Position numbers and translations under genes: made by a program. Positions 6,510 through 14,786 of a stretch of 28,600 bases of DNA are shown here, piece by piece. This DNA comes from Planctomycetaceae bacterium (GTDB lineage: Bacteria; Planctomycetota; Planctomycetia; Planctomycetales; Planctomycetaceae), in contig JAGQQQ010000414.1 of NCBI GenBank assembly GCA_020426125.1, forward strand, positions 1 to 28,600. The letters are read 5' to 3'. Below the pieces are notes generated by a model. That model saw only the letters and a program-made list of their open reading frames with translations, was not told the origin of the DNA and did not search any database. How positions within the stretch are numbered: the stretch's first letter is position 1; each line of letters begins with the position of its first letter.

Positions 6510-8786
6510 ATGTCTTCTGGTTTACCATCGTCCGGGGTCTCGGAACCCGCTCAGGGTCGACGTGTTCCGACCGCAACGAAAGAGTCACCTTCGACTCGCG
6601 TCTCTGCGGCTGAAGTCGAGGCGTCCATTCGCCATTTGCGCCAGCAACTGCAGTTGCTGGACGAACGTGAGCGATCTCTTCAGGAGCAACAAGCTCATCT
6701 CGCCGAGCTGAGAACCAGCACTCGGGCGGATCTCGTCCTGTGCGCCGAGGAGAAGGAATCGTTGGGCCAACTCCGATCCGAGTTGGAACTCCAACGCCGC
6801 AAACTCGCTCAACAATCCCAGGAACTCTCCACGCGAGAGGAGGATCTGGCCGCGGAAGCCCGCCGGCTCAAGGTCAAGATCGAAGCGGAACAAACCGAGG
6901 CGGATCGGCAGCTTCAAGAACGGCAAGCAGAGTTCGACAAAACCCGTCAAGATTGGGAAGCCCGTCAGGCGGAGTGGACCCGTGAACGGGACACCGCTCA
7001 GTCGCAGTTGGAGCGAGAACGCTCCCAACTGAACGAACAGCGGCATGAGTTCGATTCCCTCCGAGCAGAGTTCGAACAGCAACTCGAAGGATTCACGGCA
7101 CGCTGGAGTGAGCTAGAACGTCGTGAGCAAGGCATCCGTGAATTTGAGGTCGCTGCCCAGCAACGCATCGCCGAGCAGCAGGCTTCCCTGAATGACGAAG
7201 TCCAGAAACTCCAGAAAGAGCGGCAGCACCAACTCTTCGAACTCCATCAACACCGGGAACTGCTCACCTCTCGGGAATCTCAACTCTCGCAGCGTGAACG
7301 GCATCTGAGCGCTCTGACCAATTCGCTGGCCGAGAAAGAAAAGTTCCTCACACAACAAGAGGCAGAGCTTGCTCAGTGCGAGGAAAGCCTTGCCGAAAAA
7401 GAGCGGACTTTCGAGCAATTCCGCGAACAACGCGAACAAGACTGGGATCAACGCGAAGCTCAGTCGCAAGCCGAACGGGAATCGATTGAGCAAGCTCATC
7501 GAGAAACCGAGGACCATCTCTCCGCCTGGGAATCCGCCCTGTGCGAGCAGAATTCGCAACTGGCTCAACAACTTGCGGACCTTCAAACGCAGGAACAACA
7601 AGCCTCCACGGAATTCGCCGCTCGAGAAGCGGAGTTGGCGGCTCGCGCGTCGGAACTCGATCAACGAGAACAGACGCTCGCCGAACAACAACTCGCGATC
7701 ACCCAACAACTGTCAACGCTTGCAGAGCAGCGTTTTAAGTTGGCCGAGGAGGAACAACGGCTACAACAGTTGCAACAGTCCTGGGAGGCAGAGCAACAGG
7801 CCGCTCAAGCGGAACAGGAAGACTCGCGACGACAACTCACTGAGCGGAGCGAGTCGGTTCAAGCTCTGGAAGAGAAGCTCCGCGAACAAGAGGCGAACTG
7901 GGCGGAACATTGCGAGCAGGAGTTGGCCATCCGGCTGAAAGGACTCGAAAGCCAGTGTCACAACCGCCAGGCCGCGCTGGATCAGCGCGAGCAGGAACTC
8001 AGCCGCAAAGAGATTGATCTGCAAAAGCGGCTGAAGTTCCACGAGGCCCATTTACAGCGGACGCGCGAAGAACTCGCGGAGAAACGCTCAAGCATGGAAC
8101 GAGAACGTCAACGGCAACGCACTTGGATGGAAGAGGTCGAGCGGTCCATTGGTCTCCGATTGTCCCAGATGAGGCGATTTCGGGATATCGTTGAGCAACG
8201 GGAAGACGGTCTCGAACACTGGGAATCCACACTCGCCGAACAGCAGCGAGCGCTCGATGGGGAGACCCTCAAGCTCCGTGAGGAACTGGAGCGGCGGCAG
8301 CAATCTTTGATCACAGAGAGACAATCCGCTCTCAACCGGCTGATTCAATTGCATGAGTCTGTGTCCGAAGAGTTACAACGGATTCAACAACTTCGCGGGG
8401 ACCTGAACAGGGCGGCTTCCGCCGACCCCCAGGAGAATGCTGAGACAGACTCGGGCGATACCCCGTCAGCAGTTGAACGGCAACTTCCGGCGTTGCTGGA
8501 GGCACTCGATCAGGCGGCTCGGACCATGGAAGAGGAACAGACGCAACTCGTCAACTGGTTGACGCTGCAGAGTCGCGAACTGCAAGACCGTGAAAGTACG
8601 CTAGCGACCAAGCGGGACCGCCTGAAAGAACTTGAACACAACTGGCTGAGTGATCGCGACCGCTGGGAATCGGAACGGCAAGAGGCGGAACGGACACTCC
8701 GCGACCTCGTCGTCCAACTTGACACCGCGCTGGAACAACTCGAACAACGTCGCAGCCAAAACAGCCAATCCGAACGCGCGGCTTGA
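6510..8786 (+). CDS. long coiled-coil protein, function unknown
   Basis: ATG 6510 is preceded by AAGGAG at good spacing, giving 758 residues; an earlier in-frame codon at 6468 lies inside a hairpin and lacks a ribosome site. After a disordered N-terminus (about 35 residues, rich in Ser, Pro and Thr), residues about 37 to 640 are nearly continuous coiled coil dominated by Gln, Glu, Arg and Leu, with recurring ExxLxxREQxL units (for example SELDQREQTLAEQQLAI). A short Ser/Asp/Pro-rich break near 650 (ASADPQENAETDSGDTPSA) precedes a second coiled coil to the end. There is no membrane segment, signal peptide or ATPase domain, so it is not SMC. It may be a cytoskeletal or scaffolding rod. Its stop is 15 bases from the convergent kinase stop. 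Confidence 0.8.
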   Translation: MSSGLPSSGVSEPAQGRRVPTATKESPSTRVSAAEVEASIRHLRQQLQLLDERERSLQEQQAHLAELRTSTRADLVLCAEEKESLGQLRSELELQRRKLAQQSQELSTREEDLAAEARRLKVKIEAEQTEADRQLQERQAEFDKTRQDWEARQAEWTRERDTAQSQLERERSQLNEQRHEFDSLRAEFEQQLEGFTARWSELERREQGIREFEVAAQQRIAEQQASLNDEVQKLQKERQHQLFELHQHRELLTSRESQLSQRERHLSALTNSLAEKEKFLTQQEAELAQCEESLAEKERTFEQFREQREQDWDQREAQSQAERESIEQAHRETEDHLSAWESALCEQNSQLAQQLADLQTQEQQASTEFAAREAELAARASELDQREQTLAEQQLAITQQLSTLAEQRFKLAEEEQRLQQLQQSWEAEQQAAQAEQEDSRRQLTERSESVQALEEKLREQEANWAEHCEQELAIRLKGLESQCHNRQAALDQREQELSRKEIDLQKRLKFHEAHLQRTREELAEKRSSMERERQRQRTWMEEVERSIGLRLSQMRRFRDIVEQREDGLEHWESTLAEQQRALDGETLKLREELERRQQSLITERQSALNRLIQLHESVSEELQRIQQLRGDLNRAASADPQENAETDSGDTPSAVERQLPALLEALDQAARTMEEEQTQLVNWLTLQSRELQDRESTLATKRDRLKELEHNWLSDRDRWESERQEAERTLRDLVVQLDTALEQLEQRRSQNSQSERAA

Positions 8787-8801
8787 GATTCTATGCTCTC
8801 G

Positions 8802-11054
8802 TTAACCCGCCTGTTGATCCGAAGCTCGTTGATGAAGCCGAAGGAATGTGGCGAGATCGGATTGGAGCCGTTGGAAACAGTGGATGAGCGGGAACAGTCC
8901 AACGAGGGACGCTCCGCTGATCCCCAATAACGCAAATCGCGAATTCGTTGGCATGGAGACCACCACCAGAATCGCCAGCAAGGGGACCGCCACCGCCAGT
9001 GTCAGATATAGCCAGCTCCGTTTCCTCAGCGACTCCAGCAACGGGCGATCCTCCGGGGGCGCGAGTTCGTCTCCCAGCAGAAACGGATACTGCGTCCGTA
9101 GTGACAGGCAGGTGATCGCGAAGAACGGGTACGCCGCGGCAATCAGTCCACACAGCACGAGCGAGCCCCAGAAGTGCAGCGAAGCCTGCCAGGGAAGATC
9201 CCCGGTGATCACTTCCATAATCACGGGGTAAGCAATCCCTGCGATGATCCACTCAATGACGCCAATCAGGGCGGCGTAACGTCCCAGTCGCAGGGACCGT
9301 TGTCGAAGATGGGGAGGGCAGTCTCCGGGCGAATCGGTTTTCAGATAGCGAGTGCAGGTCCAGGCGAGGTGTCCCAGCGCTCCCAGTCCCAGCGGATAGG
9401 CGATCGCATTGATAATCAGTTGAAGGCGATCGAAGACGTCCGTGCGTGCGGTGCCGAGTTCGAGGACGATCGTCTGCCGGTTGTACATCAGGTTGAACAG
9501 ACCGGCGAGGAGATTTGGGACCGCCGCAAACAGGACCACGGCCATGACCGGGAACCGTTTCCAAAACGCCTCCCGGCTCGTCTGCGGAGGATGCAGCAAG
9601 GCTTGAAGATCCCCGTCCAGGCAGTAATCCAGTTGATCCGCCAATTGCTGGCCTGATTGCCATCGATCGTCTTCGTTGGGAGCGAGACATCTGACGAGAA
9701 CACGGACTAAGCCGGGAGGGCACTCCTGTTCGGCGGATTCCCGTTGTTCTGGATCGAGTCCCTGCCGTCGCGCTTTGATCATGGTGACGAGCGTCTCCGG
9801 CAAATTCGATGTCAGCCGATCGCAGGGAAACGGACGCTCCGCACGCAATAGTTCCCAGAGCAGGACTCCCAGCGAGTAGAGATCACTTCGCTCATCAAGA
9901 TCCTGTGGGGTTCGGTCACATCCGGGATGAAAAGCCTCCAACTGCTCCGGGGACATATACGCCAGACTTCCCCCAAAAAACGCGGCCGCGGAAGTCCCTT
10001 GATCCTGACTGTTATAACTGATGTTGAAGTCCGCCAGCTTTGGGCTGCCGAGTCGCGACAAGAGCACGTTGGCGGGTTTGATATCCCGGTGAAGAATTCC
10101 CCGTTCATGGGCGTAATGCAAACCGTTCGCCAGCCGAATGCCGATCCAACAAACAATCTCGGGCCAACGCGCGCGTTGAAAGAAACGAATGGTGGACGCA
10201 TCCGTTTCCAGGGATTCGCCGCGCGACTCAAGCGCCCGCGTCAACGCTGCCAGCAACAACTTCCCGGACCAATCCTCCTCGGGATGCGAACGCAACTCGT
10301 CGATCACCTCATGCAGCGTCCCGCCAGGGAGGTACTGCATGTACATCAATCGAAATTCGGTCCCGACGACAAGACGCTGATCGTAAACCCGAACAATCTG
10401 TTCGTGATCCAACTGGGCGAGGGTCTTCGGTTCGTCTCCCTGCGCTGCGGTGACTTTCAGAGCGACGAGGCGCTGCATCGACTCCTGACGGGCGAGAAAG
10501 ACTTTGCCGAAGGCACCCTTCCCCAGTTCCGACAACAGTTCAAACTCGTCGAGCATCAACCCCGGCTGGATCTCGTCGATTCGCTTGAGAACCTTGTTCT
10601 GCTGGAGCCGGCTTTTCGACTCCTCCAGACCCAAATCGCAAGCATGGCGAATTTCGTACTCAAGCTCGGGAAACTGCTCGACATACTCGTCAACCGTGAC
10701 TCGAAATCCGGCAGCTCGACGGGCCAGGATCTCCTCGCGAAGCAGTTCCCCTAACGTTTCCGGGTTTTCCAATTCTGGAAACTCGGAGAGGTAGTCGGGA
10801 AGCCTTTTGGGAAAGTTGAAGATCCGCCAGCGGAACTCCAGATCGACCTTAATCAACTCGACCAAGGCGACATGCCGAACTTTCCCCTCGATCGGAAGAA
10901 ACTCAGCAAGACTGGGGGGAGATTCCTGACTTTCCCATTCGGCGATGAACAGATCCAGCCGTGAGATTAACAGCGATAGCGTGGCCGCGCCGTCGTCCAT
11001 TCCCAGGTCGGTTGGCTGATCCGCGGCGAACTGATGTTTTTTCCGAGAAGACAA
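8802..11054 (-). CDS. membrane-anchored serine/threonine protein kinase (PknB-like)
   Basis: This encodes 750 residues from TTG 11054; ATG 11000 (732 residues) is an alternative start. Residues 1–165 hold two related helical segments (RLPDYLSEFPEL and TVDEYVEQFPEL). The kinase domain spans about 170–480: glycine loop GKGAFGKVF (178–186), VALK with Lys200, catalytic HRDIKPAN (322–329), then ADFN (341–344) in place of DFG, and MSPEQ (367–371). The stretch between Lys200 and LDHEQIVRVYDQ is only about 15 residues, so helix C is shortened. Six hydrophobic segments follow (about 500–525, 545–565, 590–615, 623–650, 680–700 and 706–726), so the C-terminus is membrane-embedded, unlike PknB with a single helix and PASTA domains. 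The gene is divergent from an ECF sigma factor 97 bases away, a frequent planctomycete pairing that suggests the kinase feeds that regulator. Confidence 0.93.
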   Translation of the reverse strand: MSSRKKHQFAADQPTDLGMDDGAATLSLLISRLDLFIAEWESQESPPSLAEFLPIEGKVRHVALVELIKVDLEFRWRIFNFPKRLPDYLSEFPELENPETLGELLREEILARRAAGFRVTVDEYVEQFPELEYEIRHACDLGLEESKSRLQQNKVLKRIDEIQPGLMLDEFELLSELGKGAFGKVFLARQESMQRLVALKVTAAQGDEPKTLAQLDHEQIVRVYDQRLVVGTEFRLMYMQYLPGGTLHEVIDELRSHPEEDWSGKLLLAALTRALESRGESLETDASTIRFFQRARWPEIVCWIGIRLANGLHYAHERGILHRDIKPANVLLSRLGSPKLADFNISYNSQDQGTSAAAFFGGSLAYMSPEQLEAFHPGCDRTPQDLDERSDLYSLGVLLWELLRAERPFPCDRLTSNLPETLVTMIKARRQGLDPEQRESAEQECPPGLVRVLVRCLAPNEDDRWQSGQQLADQLDYCLDGDLQALLHPPQTSREAFWKRFPVMAVVLFAAVPNLLAGLFNLMYNRQTIVLELGTARTDVFDRLQLIINAIAYPLGLGALGHLAWTCTRYLKTDSPGDCPPHLRQRSLRLGRYAALIGVIEWIIAGIAYPVIMEVITGDLPWQASLHFWGSLVLCGLIAAAYPFFAITCLSLRTQYPFLLGDELAPPEDRPLLESLRKRSWLYLTLAVAVPLLAILVVVSMPTNSRFALLGISGASLVGLFPLIHCFQRLQSDLATFLRLHQRASDQQAG

Positions 11055-11103
11055 AGGATGCCCCCGAGAACAGATTTGATCCTTCCCTTCCGCTTGAGAT
11101 TGT

Positions 11104-11109
11104 TACAAT
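11104..11109 (+). promoter_or_regulatory. possible -10 element for the sigma factor gene
   Basis: TACAAT (5 of 6 matches to TATAAT) lies 43 bases before the preferred GTG start. No good -35 hexamer stands 16–18 bases upstream, so this is weak; the gene could instead be autoregulated from an ECF-type promoter. Confidence 0.3.
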
Positions 11110-11151
11110 AACCGGAACTCGAATTCACGCGAAGCATTGTGGGGCGGAATA

Positions 11152-11781
11152 GTGGACGACGAAAAATATCGTGAACGGTTGGCGTCCGGAGAGCGTGCGG
11201 CTGTCGTCGAGTTTTTGGAAGAGAAGCGGGAGCCCTTATTGAGGTTCATTCAACGGAGTATGAGTGACCGATTAGCCGCCAAAGTCGAGCCTGCGGACAT
11301 TTTTCAGGAAGTGTCCGTGACCGCGCTCTCGTCCTATGAAGAAATCGACTTCACCGAACGGGATCCGTTCCACTGGTTGTGCGGACTCGCCGAGCGAAGG
11401 ATCATCGATGCCCATCGCCGCCACTTCTCGAAGAAACGGGCCGCGGACAAGGAAGTCGGCCTGGATGCTCCCGTCGGCGGAGAACTCTCCGGCGGATTAA
11501 TTGATGTGCTCACCGCCAGTCTCACCTCCCCAAGCCAGAACTTTTCGAAGGGGCAAAAGGAGTTCGCACTGCTCGCGGCACTTGATCAACTCCCCGAGGA
11601 AGCTCGCGAGGCGATCCGACTGCGATACATCGAGAATCTGCCGTCAAAAGAAATCGCGGCCCGACTCGGGAAAACCGATGGTGCCACCCGCGTTCTGCTC
11701 ACCCGTTCGCTTAAGAAACTTCAGGATCTGTTGAGTGAGAACGACCTGTTCCAAAGCATGATCCAGAAACCCGAGGTTTGA
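11152..11781 (+). CDS. ECF-type RNA polymerase sigma factor
   Basis: This encodes about 209 residues. The frame is open from TTG 11137, but GTG 11152 follows a purine-rich GGGGCGG and starts VDDEKYRERL, so it is preferred. Region 2 is seen as LAAKVEPADIFQEVSVTAL followed by FHWLCGLAERRIIDAHRRHF, and region 4 as LDQLPEEAREAIRLRYIENLPSKEIAARLGK with a C-terminal helix LTRSLKKLQDLL. The 40-residue linker between them is polar. No region 1.2 or 3 is present, as expected for ECF factors, which direct RNA polymerase to stress- or signal-specific promoters. No anti-sigma gene is adjacent; the divergent kinase is the likely signal partner, as in planctomycete ECF groups linked to Ser/Thr kinases. Confidence 0.9.
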   Translation: MDDEKYRERLASGERAAVVEFLEEKREPLLRFIQRSMSDRLAAKVEPADIFQEVSVTALSSYEEIDFTERDPFHWLCGLAERRIIDAHRRHFSKKRAADKEVGLDAPVGGELSGGLIDVLTASLTSPSQNFSKGQKEFALLAALDQLPEEAREAIRLRYIENLPSKEIAARLGKTDGATRVLLTRSLKKLQDLLSENDLFQSMIQKPEV

Positions 11782-12049
11782 CTTCGACGATGGGACGTGG
11801 TCCGATCACGGGAGCGAATGCGTTCAACCGACTCGGAACCGCGGATAGCGGAAGACTCGATTATGGGGACGTTCAAGGCAATCGCATGTTCAGGCGGTTT
11901 GAAATCCGAGTAAATTGGCTTCGAGCCTGTTCAGATTCCCGTCGACCAGGAGCCGATTGCCTCTCACGTTGTCTTGTCCAACCTGAGAAGCGACAGGGCC
12001 GCATTGCCAAGAAGGGGTCCTTTGAAATCTAAGAAGGTTTGCAAGACTT

Positions 12050-12490
12050 ATGAACGAGACATCAGTGGATACAACCGCCGCACGTTGTGTGAACTTTACG
12101 GGCGTCAGTGCGGGAACCAAATACCCGTCCACATTTTCTGAAAATGGATTCGAGTTCAGATCGTCGTCCGAAGTCCAGTATGTGAAACGATCGCACTTGG
12201 GCAACGGCCTGGAGTACCTTCCCAGGTCTGGGTTTACGATTGTGATCGACCCACCCTCGAAGAAAGTGACCTTATCGACAAGCGCGCGCTCCGACTTGCT
12301 CTTGTTTTCTGCGTTTGATCAATCGGGAAATCTCGTCGCGTCCCAATCTGTTGAAAAGGGGCCCGATGTCCGTCAGGTTGAACTCGTCGGCAAAGAGATC
12401 GCTCGGGTGACGGTTGAGGCAAAAGAAGGAGACGCGGACGAAGAGTTCCTGTTCACGATCTGTGCGGACTGGATTTCCACGTTGGCTTGA
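12050..12490 (+). CDS. hypothetical protein with jelly-roll-like beta-sandwich pattern
   Basis: This encodes 146 residues with no recognised family name. The layout FTGVSAGTKYPSTFSENGFEF, then an LEYLPRSGFTIVID strand pair, KKVTLSTSARSD, LLLFSAFDQSGNLVASQSV, RQVELVGKEIARVTVEA and a final FLFTICADW resembles beta-sandwich domains of the kind found in extracellular 'choice-of-anchor' and carbohydrate-binding proteins. However, there is no signal peptide, so it may act in the cytosol or be exported another way. A GAAGG purine stretch lies about 13 bases before ATG. The gene stands between the sigma factor and another small gene, with 268 bases of empty DNA upstream. Confidence 0.6.
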   Translation: MNETSVDTTAARCVNFTGVSAGTKYPSTFSENGFEFRSSSEVQYVKRSHLGNGLEYLPRSGFTIVIDPPSKKVTLSTSARSDLLLFSAFDQSGNLVASQSVEKGPDVRQVELVGKEIARVTVEAKEGDADEEFLFTICADWISTLA

Positions 12491-12657
12491 AGGGGGCCAC
12501 GCTTACATCACGAAGCAGCGCACGAAGCATTTTCCAAGGCATGTCCACGCTTCTCCGAGATGAAGCATGCCACGTTTGCCCATTCTTCCGTGTCTGAGAG
12601 TGTGTTGCCTTGGCTGAATCTTGATCGTTGAGTCGTAGCCAATTCGAGGAAGTTTCC

Positions 12658-12885
12658 ATGGAAACAACCGGAAGGTGGGAAGTCGCGGGGGAAGACAAAA
12701 TCCTCATCTCTCGTGATGAGACCCACAGGAATTATCGGGTGTTCAACGAGCAAGGTGCCAGCGTCACGCTAAACGATTTCCAAGGGCTCCCCGCCGGGCA
12801 GAGTCGAGACTGTCAATCGTCGGAGATCTGGATCGAAAGGGAGAACGGCGAACAGGCACAGGGATGGTACGAGCAGATCCCGTAA
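12658..12885 (+). CDS. small hypothetical protein
   Basis: ATG 12658, preceded by GAGGA about 7 bases upstream, gives 75 residues; an earlier in-frame start at 12628 has no ribosome site. The sequence (TGRWEVAGEDKILISRDET, then YRVFNEQGASVTLNDF) suggests a small beta-rich protein. There are no membrane helix, signal or metal motifs; Cys is present once. I do not recognise a family. It follows the beta-sandwich gene on the same strand after 167 bases. Confidence 0.45.
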   Translation: METTGRWEVAGEDKILISRDETHRNYRVFNEQGASVTLNDFQGLPAGQSRDCQSSEIWIERENGEQAQGWYEQIP

Positions 12886-13116
12886 TGAGTCATTGAGCGT
12901 CATGCATGTCTCGCGCTGGGTGCCATGGCGGGCATATCAACTAAGGGGTGGGGGGCTCACAACACGAAGGATCCAGTCTGACGGCGCGAGCCTGTCCGTT
13001 CAGGGCTCTGCAAACTCGCTCGCCCGTCGCGACCACAACTTTTGCGGGCGCTTCTCTTTCACGTCTCGATCAGATCTTGTTCCGCACAGACTCTGTTCGT
13101 CGTCATGACCGGAATT

Positions 13117-13146
13117 CGGTGGGGTTCCCTTGTGAAAACCCCGCCG
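13117..13146. repeat. stable hairpin, possible terminator remnant
   Basis: CGGTGGGGTT (13117–13126) pairs with AACCCCGCCG (13137–13146), ten pairs with one G·U wobble, around a 10-base loop. It lies 230 bases past the small hypothetical gene and has no T-run. Confidence 0.4.
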
Positions 13147-13208
13147 AGTCACAGGTTCTCGATTGTGAGGCGCATTGTTGGAGAAGAGTTTCTGGATCGA
13201 GAAAAACG

Positions 13209-13251
13209 AAAAGAAGTTCTTTTATTCTTGTGTTAATTCGGAAGACCGAAT
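13209..13251 (+). promoter_or_regulatory. two palindromes upstream of hcp, candidate operators
   Basis: AAAAGAA-G-TTCTTTT at 13209–13223 is a perfect 7-1-7 palindrome, the symmetry of Fur/PerR-type boxes although the bases do not match their consensus. ATTCGG-AAGA-CCGAAT at 13236–13251 is a perfect 6-4-6 dyad that falls between a weak TTGTGT (13228–13233) and TACTCT (13251–13256) separated by 17 bases. Together they look like a regulated promoter for hcp. The regulator is unknown; no FNR box (TTGAT-N4-ATCAA) is seen. Confidence 0.4.
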
Positions 13252-13357
13252 ACTCTCGCTGAGGATCGACTCCGGAAGGTTGGCTTCCCGATCTGAGCTG
13301 GCATGATTTTCGCCGCTAGATGGAATTTCTTCTTATTTCGATTCAGGAGCGCTCGCG

Positions 13358-14644
13358 ATGTTCTGCAATCAATGTGAACAAACTCAAAATGGCACCGGCT
13401 GCACGGACATCGGCGTGTGTGGCAAAGACCCGGACATGCAGTCCCTTCAGGAGATCCTGCTCTACGGCGTTAAAGGGATGGCCGCTTACGCCAATCATGC
13501 CCGCCGCCTCGGCAAGACCGATGAAAGCGTCAGTGAGTTCATTGAGGAAGCCCTGTTCGCAACGATGACAAACGTGAACTTTGACATTCCGTCCCTGTTG
13601 GAACTTGTGCTGGAATGCGGTCGCAAAAATCTCCGCGTCATGGAGATGCTCGACGAGGGACACACCGAGCGATTCGGCAGGCCGGAACCGACCACCGTAA
13701 AGGAAGGGACCCAGGCGGGCCGGGGAATTCTGGTGACCGGCCACGATCTGGTGGACTTGGCCAATCTGTTGGAACAAACGGCTGGAACAGGGATCCATGT
13801 CTACACACACGGCGAGATGTTGCCTGCCCACAGCTATCCTGAACTCAAGAAACATCCCCATCTCGTCGGACACTTTGGGGGACCGTGGCAGAATCAGCAA
13901 TGGGAATTCCCCATGTTTTCCGGCCCGATTCTGGCGACGACCAACTGCGTGTTGATTCCGTCCGATGTCTATGCGGACCGACTCTTCACCACGCGGATTA
14001 CAGCCGTCCCCGGCGGGACTCGGCTGACTTCGGATGACTTCTCCCCCGTGATTGAGAAGGCCAAGCAGTGCGAACCGCTCAGCGAGAATGTCGTTCGGGA
14101 ATCCACAATTGGTTTCCATCACAGCGTGATCTTGAGTCTCGCCGATAAGGTTGTTGACGCGGTCAAGTCCGGAGAGATTCAACGGTTCTACGTCATTGGC
14201 GGATGCGACGGCGCGGAACTCGGACGCAACTACTATACGCAGGTCGCGGAACGGTCACCAGAACAGTCCGTCATCCTCACCCTGGGATGCGGCAAGTACC
14301 GGATCCGAAATCATGATTACGGTACCGTCGCTGGGATTCCCCGTTTGCTTGATATGGGGCAATGCAATGACGCCTATGGTGCCGTTCAAGTCGCACTCGC
14401 GCTCTCGCAAGCGTTCGATTGCGGGGTGAATGATTTGCCTTTGGAGATTGTACTCTCCTGGTTCGAACAGAAAGCCGTGGCCGTCTTGCTGACGCTACTC
14501 GCACTCGACGTCAAGGGAATCCGCGTCGGTCCCGTTCCTCCGGCCTTCATCACCCCGAATGTCTTCCAGATCCTGCAGGACACCTTCGATTTGAAAGTCA
14601 TCGAAAGCGAACCGCCCGCCGAGTTATTGCAGTTGACGGTTTGA
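13358..14644 (+). CDS. hcp: hybrid cluster protein (hydroxylamine reductase), short class III type
   Basis: This encodes 428 residues. The N-terminal iron-sulfur cysteines C3, C6, C15 and C21 follow CX2CX8CX5C. All ligands of the hybrid 4Fe-2S-2O cluster are visible: H129, E153, C197, C283 (persulfide position), C311, C336, E370 and K372. Spacings such as 24 and 44 residues between the first three agree with the Desulfovibrio enzyme. The protein lacks the roughly 120 extra helical residues of class I/II Hcp (about 550 residues), so it belongs with class III, best known from archaea and anaerobic thermophiles. Hcp reduces NO to N2O and has hydroxylamine reductase and S-nitrosylase activity in the cytosol. 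No Hcr reductase gene is adjacent, so the electron donor is unknown. AGGAG supports the start, and a strong terminator follows. Confidence 0.95.
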   Translation: MFCNQCEQTQNGTGCTDIGVCGKDPDMQSLQEILLYGVKGMAAYANHARRLGKTDESVSEFIEEALFATMTNVNFDIPSLLELVLECGRKNLRVMEMLDEGHTERFGRPEPTTVKEGTQAGRGILVTGHDLVDLANLLEQTAGTGIHVYTHGEMLPAHSYPELKKHPHLVGHFGGPWQNQQWEFPMFSGPILATTNCVLIPSDVYADRLFTTRITAVPGGTRLTSDDFSPVIEKAKQCEPLSENVVRESTIGFHHSVILSLADKVVDAVKSGEIQRFYVIGGCDGAELGRNYYTQVAERSPEQSVILTLGCGKYRIRNHDYGTVAGIPRLLDMGQCNDAYGAVQVALALSQAFDCGVNDLPLEIVLSWFEQKAVAVLLTLLALDVKGIRVGPVPPAFITPNVFQILQDTFDLKVIESEPPAELLQLTV

Positions 14645-14704
14645 CCGAATCGTGAGGCCATTGGCCCGAGTCCCAAGGACTTTGGCGAATTGGGACCCTT
14701 GAAC

Positions 14705-14741
14705 AACGGAGCGCTGCGAGTCATTCTCAGCGCTCCGTTTT
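14705..14741 (+). terminator. rho-independent terminator of hcp
   Basis: AACGGAGCGCTG (14705–14716) and CAGCGCTCCGTT (14728–14739) form a perfect 12-bp stem with an 11-base loop, and the stem runs directly into TTTT (14738–14741). It lies 60 bases past the hcp stop. It also rules out a protoglobin start at 14745. Confidence 0.9.
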
Positions 14742-14786
14742 CGTGTGTTCCCGTCCCCTTTGCCCCTGAACCCCGCTCCCAACGCA

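Larger units (their letters stand above)
12886..13357. other. intergenic region upstream of the hybrid cluster protein
   Basis: These 472 bases hold no convincing gene. Visible elements are a hairpin at 13117–13146, a 7-1-7 palindrome at 13209–13223 and a 6-bp dyad at 13236–13251, all described separately. The last 60 bases before the ATG carry the ribosome binding site AGGAG at 13345–13349. Confidence 0.55.

Noticed and set aside
7113..7709. 198-residue minus-strand frame rich in Leu/Phe
   Set aside because: It mirrors the Gln/Glu codons of the coiled-coil gene on the other strand and only looks hydrophobic for that reason.
9927..10754. 275-residue plus-strand open frame
   Set aside because: It lies antisense to the kinase domain, whose family motifs are unmistakable, and reads as a low-quality complement with no domain.
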